Part shown: positions 61,156-64,000 of the stretch, one piece after another
Layout: each line of letters starts with the position of its first letter
Numbering within the stretch: the first letter of the stretch is position 1
DNA from: an uncultured Bacteroidales bacterium
Lineage (GTDB): Bacteria; Bacteroidota; Bacteroidia; Bacteroidales; UBA932
Assembly (NCBI GenBank): GCA_934695325.1
Contig: CAKUVD010000008.1
Coordinates: forward strand, 62,001 to 126,000
Direction of reading: 5' to 3'
DNA length: 64,000 bases
Program-made: the position numbers and the translations under genes
Notes under the pieces: generated by a model
Seen by the model: the letters and a program-made list of their open reading frames with translations, nothing else
Database searches by the model: none
Told to the model about the DNA's origin: nothing

Positions 61156-63350
61156 TGAAAACAAGAAGATGTTTGACAATGCTGGCTGCTGTGGCTATGC
61201 TTTCCGGGTGCTACAAGAATCCGGATATGCCGATGCAGCAGATCTCAGTCGATAAGGAGGCTATCGTATCGGCTGCTACAGGTGCTGAATATACGGTTTC
61301 AGTAGTATCCAACACCAAATGGAAAATTTCTTCCGCTTCCGTGGACTGGATTTCTGCTTCTCTTGAGCAGAGCACTGGAAATGCAGACCTGCTCCTGACC
61401 ATCAGTCCTAACGCCGGTGACGCACGCGAGGCTGAACTTAGGCTGGAGGCGGTCTCTGACAATGCGGTTTCCGCAGAAGTCCGTATCCGCCAGGCTTCCG
61501 CAAAGGACGGCGGAGCCATATCCATCAGCGACCTCAGGTCAATGAGCAAGGACGGTGAGAGAGTCCGGCTGACTGCCGGCACCTCTGTGCGCGGTTTTGT
61601 CGTGTCCAATGTCAGTACTGACAACTGGTTTGCGAACTCTATCGCCATCGAGGACTCATTCTCATCACCTGAGTCCGGCATTACCGTGACGCTTCCGGAG
61701 ATGCCATCGTATGCGGCAGGCGTTGAGGTGTCAGTGCCTCTCGCCGATGCGACCCTTTACAGAAATGAAGAAGGATATCTTGTTCTGGAGGCTTCCAGGG
61801 CGGACAGCACTGAAGTCACTCCTGTTGAAGTCAAGCCGGTGTCTGTAGACTATGCGGCTCTCGCTTCGGGAAAGTATGAGTCAATGTATGTAAGTTCTTC
61901 GCTTCAGATTACCGATGCCGGCCTTTCAGGCGTGCTTGGAGACTGCCCTCTTCTGGAAGATGAGGACGGAAACCACATCAGGCTGAAAGTCGCAGACGAG
62001 TCTGCATTGGCATTGTCCCAGGCGAAGGACGGTTCATGCGCGGTAGGCGGCCTCGGAGGGTTTGCCTCTGCTGTGCCTGAGCTTGCTCCTACTTCATCCT
62101 CTGATGTTCCGTTCAACGGCATGCGCTTCGGAGTGAAGATAGGTGTCCGTCAGCTGCCGTACATCCTGTCATTCTATGCAAGTTCACAGAAAAACAAGGA
62201 CTTGAAATACAGCGTGATGAAGGACGGTACGTATGCAAACCTCGGAACGGACTTCTATCTTAAGGACAGTGATGACAAGATTGGCGCAGTCATGGAGGCG
62301 AAGGCCACATCTATAATGACGGGTTCAGGCCAGTTCCGAATGTCGCACTGGGCCGATGAGGCAGCCCATGACAATATCCCTGGCAAGTCATTTACAGGAG
62401 ATGACGGCTCCGGATATTATATGACAATTCCGCTCCAGGTAGATCTTCCGTCCACATTCCATGTGGCATTCGGTGTCGGAGGAACCGGTGGTGCAGTGAA
62501 GAACTGGAAACTGGAGTATTCTTCAGACAAGGAGACATGGAAACCTGGCGCGGACTTCGCTATAGACAAGGCGGTGGCAGGCTCCGGATTCTATTATTAC
62601 TATGACTTCAAACTTACTCCTGAGGTGAGCTTCTCTGCCGGACAGACATTGTATCTCAGATGGACAGCTACAGGTAATACCTCTGTGAACAATGCAACGA
62701 CCACAGGCCTTGGTTCTGATGTCAGACTTACCTGCTGCGTGGCTCTGTTCGATGAGTATTCGGCATCCACATCAGTTCCTTCTGGCGCGGTATATTATGA
62801 GCCGTTCGACAATCTGACTGAAGGTCTTGATTATCTGTGGGGTGACAGGCTTGCTGCTATGATGAACTTCTGCGGTAGCGACATCTCCAGATGGAGCGAG
62901 GCGCAGAAGAACGGCATGACCGGTGAGAATGTACATCAGAGACGCGGATATGCGCAGATTGGCTATGTGGAGTCACAGACTGTCAAGAGGGCCGAGTATG
63001 TGAACTCATTGGGCTCTCTCACGACTCCTGCATTCGGGGCAGCAGGTGATCTTGTGCTCTCATTCGATGCGATGGCTTACCATACTCCTGCCGACAGGCC
63101 GAATGCGAAAGCTGGCGAACCTGCCGACAAGAAGGGAGACCTTACATCAGTAGTCGTGAAAGTTGCCGGTGGCGGTACCATCGACGGCAAGACAGAGGTC
63201 ACTGTAGATGGTCTGGCTACAGACAAGTTCACTAATTTCAAACTGAATATAAAAGGCGCGACAGCCGACACCAAGGTTACATTTACAAGTGCACCTGCCG
63301 CCGGAGATTTCTCGCGCTGGTTCATAGACAACATTCTTGTAACAAAATAA
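61155..63350 (+). CDS. BACON/DUF5689 surface lipoprotein (locus 3)
   Basis: A 731-residue lipoprotein (signal ending MLSGC). A BACON-type domain lies at about 35-115 (ISVDKEAIVSAATGAEYTVSVVSNTKWKIS, EVRIRQAS). A DUF5689-type OB-like domain is at about 120-300 (ISISDLRSMSKDGERVRLTAGTSVRGFVVSN, ANSIAIEDS). Two beta-sandwich regions follow, the last (from about 540) resembling carbohydrate-binding or DUF5017-like modules (YEPFDNLTEGLDYLWGDRL, ending RWFIDNILVTK). No catalytic motif is seen; glycan binding at the surface is likely. The start codon overlaps the susD stop by one base and the EEP gene follows after 6 bases. Confidence 0.8.
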   Translation: MKTRRCLTMLAAVAMLSGCYKNPDMPMQQISVDKEAIVSAATGAEYTVSVVSNTKWKISSASVDWISASLEQSTGNADLLLTISPNAGDAREAELRLEAVSDNAVSAEVRIRQASAKDGGAISISDLRSMSKDGERVRLTAGTSVRGFVVSNVSTDNWFANSIAIEDSFSSPESGITVTLPEMPSYAAGVEVSVPLADATLYRNEEGYLVLEASRADSTEVTPVEVKPVSVDYAALASGKYESMYVSSSLQITDAGLSGVLGDCPLLEDEDGNHIRLKVADESALALSQAKDGSCAVGGLGGFASAVPELAPTSSSDVPFNGMRFGVKIGVRQLPYILSFYASSQKNKDLKYSVMKDGTYANLGTDFYLKDSDDKIGAVMEAKATSIMTGSGQFRMSHWADEAAHDNIPGKSFTGDDGSGYYMTIPLQVDLPSTFHVAFGVGGTGGAVKNWKLEYSSDKETWKPGADFAIDKAVAGSGFYYYYDFKLTPEVSFSAGQTLYLRWTATGNTSVNNATTTGLGSDVRLTCCVALFDEYSASTSVPSGAVYYEPFDNLTEGLDYLWGDRLAAMMNFCGSDISRWSEAQKNGMTGENVHQRRGYAQIGYVESQTVKRAEYVNSLGSLTTPAFGAAGDLVLSFDAMAYHTPADRPNAKAGEPADKKGDLTSVVVKVAGGGTIDGKTEVTVDGLATDKFTNFKLNIKGATADTKVTFTSAPAAGDFSRWFIDNILVTK

Positions 63351-63356
63351 CGTATT

Positions 63357-64000
63357 ATGAAACGTATATCATTTATTCTCAGTCTTTTCGTGATGCTTGG
63401 CGCTTGCTCCGCATCACTTGACAATGCGGATTATATCCCAGGGCCGGATGGCTCCGGGGCAGATGAGCCTTCGGAAGTCACGCCCGATGTCATTGCCGAT
63501 AACCAGATAAAGGTCATCTCATTCAATGTCAGGACCTCCACCGGGGACAAGAACACGTCCAATGCATGGGATCTCCGCAAGAAGGCGATTCCTCCGATGT
63601 TCGCCAAGGAGAATCCTACGGTGTTCGGAGTGCAGGAGGCACGCGAGGAGCAGATGTCCTTCCTCAGGTCTCAGGTGGCAGGCTATGAAGGAATCGGAGT
63701 AGGCCGCGATGACGGCAAGACTGCAGGCGAGACAATGGGCATCTTCTACAAGACAAGCGATGTTGAGCTGGTGAAGTGGGGCACATTCTGGCTGTCGCAG
63801 ACCCCTGACACCCCTTCCAAGGGCTGGGATGCGAAGTATTACAGGACCGCCACATGGGCTGTGTTCAAGCATAAGCCTTCAGGAGTCACATTCATGTATG
63901 TGAACACTCATCTGGACAATGCCGGCAAGCTTGCACGCCAGAACGGGCTGCTTCTTATCCGCGACAAGATCATTGAGCTCAATACAGGCAATTGGCCTGT
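63357..64000 (+). CDS. EEP family lipoprotein or secreted enzyme (3' truncated by window)
   Basis: The gene starts at ATG 63357 and is still open at the window end, with 214 codons visible. The signal sequence MKRISFILSLFVMLGAC suggests a lipoprotein. After a Pro/Asp-rich linker the EEP domain begins IKVISFNVRTSTGDKNTSNAWDLRKKAI, with VFGVQEAREEQM, GIFYKTSDVELVKWGTFWLS and YVNTHLDNAGKLARQ. It belongs to a different EEP branch from the two YWNIQNG-type enzymes in this window. The terminal SDH motif lies beyond the edge. As the last visible gene of locus 3 it repeats the locus 1 pattern of closing a SusC/SusD operon with a phosphoesterase. Confidence 0.85.
   Translation, partial: MKRISFILSLFVMLGACSASLDNADYIPGPDGSGADEPSEVTPDVIADNQIKVISFNVRTSTGDKNTSNAWDLRKKAIPPMFAKENPTVFGVQEAREEQMSFLRSQVAGYEGIGVGRDDGKTAGETMGIFYKTSDVELVKWGTFWLSQTPDTPSKGWDAKYYRTATWAVFKHKPSGVTFMYVNTHLDNAGKLARQNGLLLIRDKIIELNTGNWP

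Larger units (their letters stand above)
305..61886. repeat. Dispersed heptamer GTCAATG/CATTGAC, 92 copies
   Basis: Hand count; a few may be missed. GTCAATG starts at 305, 893, 1196, 4144, 5072, 7345, 7982, 9216, 9455, 9738, 10230, 10352, 11313, 13510, 16006, 17922, 17997, 19202, 20266, 20329, 22485, 22804, 23354, 24302, 24398, 25500, 26169, 28182, 29602, 31047, 31772, 31942, 32159, 33641, 35800, 36562, 37207, 38177, 41797, 42334, 44068, 46027, 48592, 48691, 50454, 54597, 54834, 56025, 56064, 56313, 58440, 61538, 61880. CATTGAC starts at 4519, 6069, 6186, 7395, 7590, 8782, 10045, 10051, 10901, 12145, 12151, 13497, 16961, 18855, 20499, 21818, 24831, 26588, 29071, 31780, 35868, 38352, 40121, 42781, 42877, 44328, 46145, 46511, 47724, 47736, 48203, 48209, 49646, 50096, 50875, 52378, 55088, 60587, 60903. 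Confidence 0.9.

Noticed and set aside
305..61886. GTCAATG as a promoter or operator element
   Set aside because: Nearly all copies lie inside coding sequences at arbitrary distances from starts, in both orientations, so a gene-by-gene regulatory role does not fit.

Overview
The window looks like a chromosome segment of a Bacteroidota bacterium, most likely order Bacteroidales from a gut or rumen-type lineage; I cannot name the genus. The reasons are three SusC/SusD systems, FecI-type sigma / FecR anti-sigma pairs with STN-domain SusC proteins, DUF4988, DUF4843, PKD-like, DUF5689 and BACON lipoproteins, a fimbrillin/BspA-type surface protein, and promoter -7 boxes of the form TAnnTTTG. Base composition is moderately GC-rich. 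Exceptions are two visibly AT-richer islands, around 1.65-3.03 kb and 36.2-40.4 kb, which carry stand-alone ATPases and the fimbrillin/leucine-rich-repeat protein.

Layout. 1-1576: 3' end of thrA, then asd (aspartate-family amino acids). 1661-3028: a DUF4143-type ATPase behind a 23-bp tandem repeat. 3210-19377 (minus strand): locus 1, in transcription order fecR, susC, susD, then three lipoproteins that share a DUF4988 N-terminus but carry different distal modules (NAGPA phosphodiester glycosidase; BACON plus GLUG-like repeats; two GLUG-like arrays plus DUF4886), then a secreted endonuclease/exonuclease/phosphatase (EEP) enzyme. The matching ECF sigma gene is divergent (19527) and is followed one base later by a nitroreductase-like gene. 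21170-24438: a histidine acid phosphatase (MINPP-like) and a 5'-nucleotidase-like lipoprotein, each preceded by a ~75-bp palindromic repeat. 24546-34161: locus 2, a SusC/SusD system without STN domain or sigma factor, with DUF4843 and PKD-like lipoproteins and a zinc metalloprotease, so probably for peptides or proteins. 34343-37434: a DUF5009 acyltransferase-like membrane protein, a thioesterase and a second ATPase. 37607-39847: promoter, structured leader, 47-residue ORF and fimbrillin/LRR lipoprotein. 40089-40369: remnant of a third ATPase gene with its repeats. 40381-44553: DUF456 protein, M24 aminopeptidase P, S-adenosylhomocysteine hydrolase and ComF. 44801-51026: His-rich small protein and a complete CusB/CusA/CusC-like heavy-metal efflux operon. 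51189-64000: an EEP paralogue and locus 3 (sigma, GH3 glycosidase, FecR, STN-SusC, SusD, DUF5689 lipoprotein, another EEP protein cut by the window end).

Functionally, the window is mostly cell-envelope nutrient acquisition, with a clear excess of enzymes acting on phosphate esters and diesters: three EEP proteins, NAGPA, MINPP and 5'-nucleotidase.

The most unusual signal is not a gene. The heptamer GTCAATG / CATTGAC occurs 92 times by hand count, in both orientations, in several reading frames and in nearly every locus. About seven or eight would be expected by chance. This resembles the density and strand balance of a DNA uptake sequence or a similar genome-wide recognition motif. A second pattern is that each of three stand-alone ATPase loci (one reduced to a remnant) has its own private set of short iterated repeats just upstream. 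I saw no tRNA, rRNA, CRISPR array, insertion sequence or replication origin.
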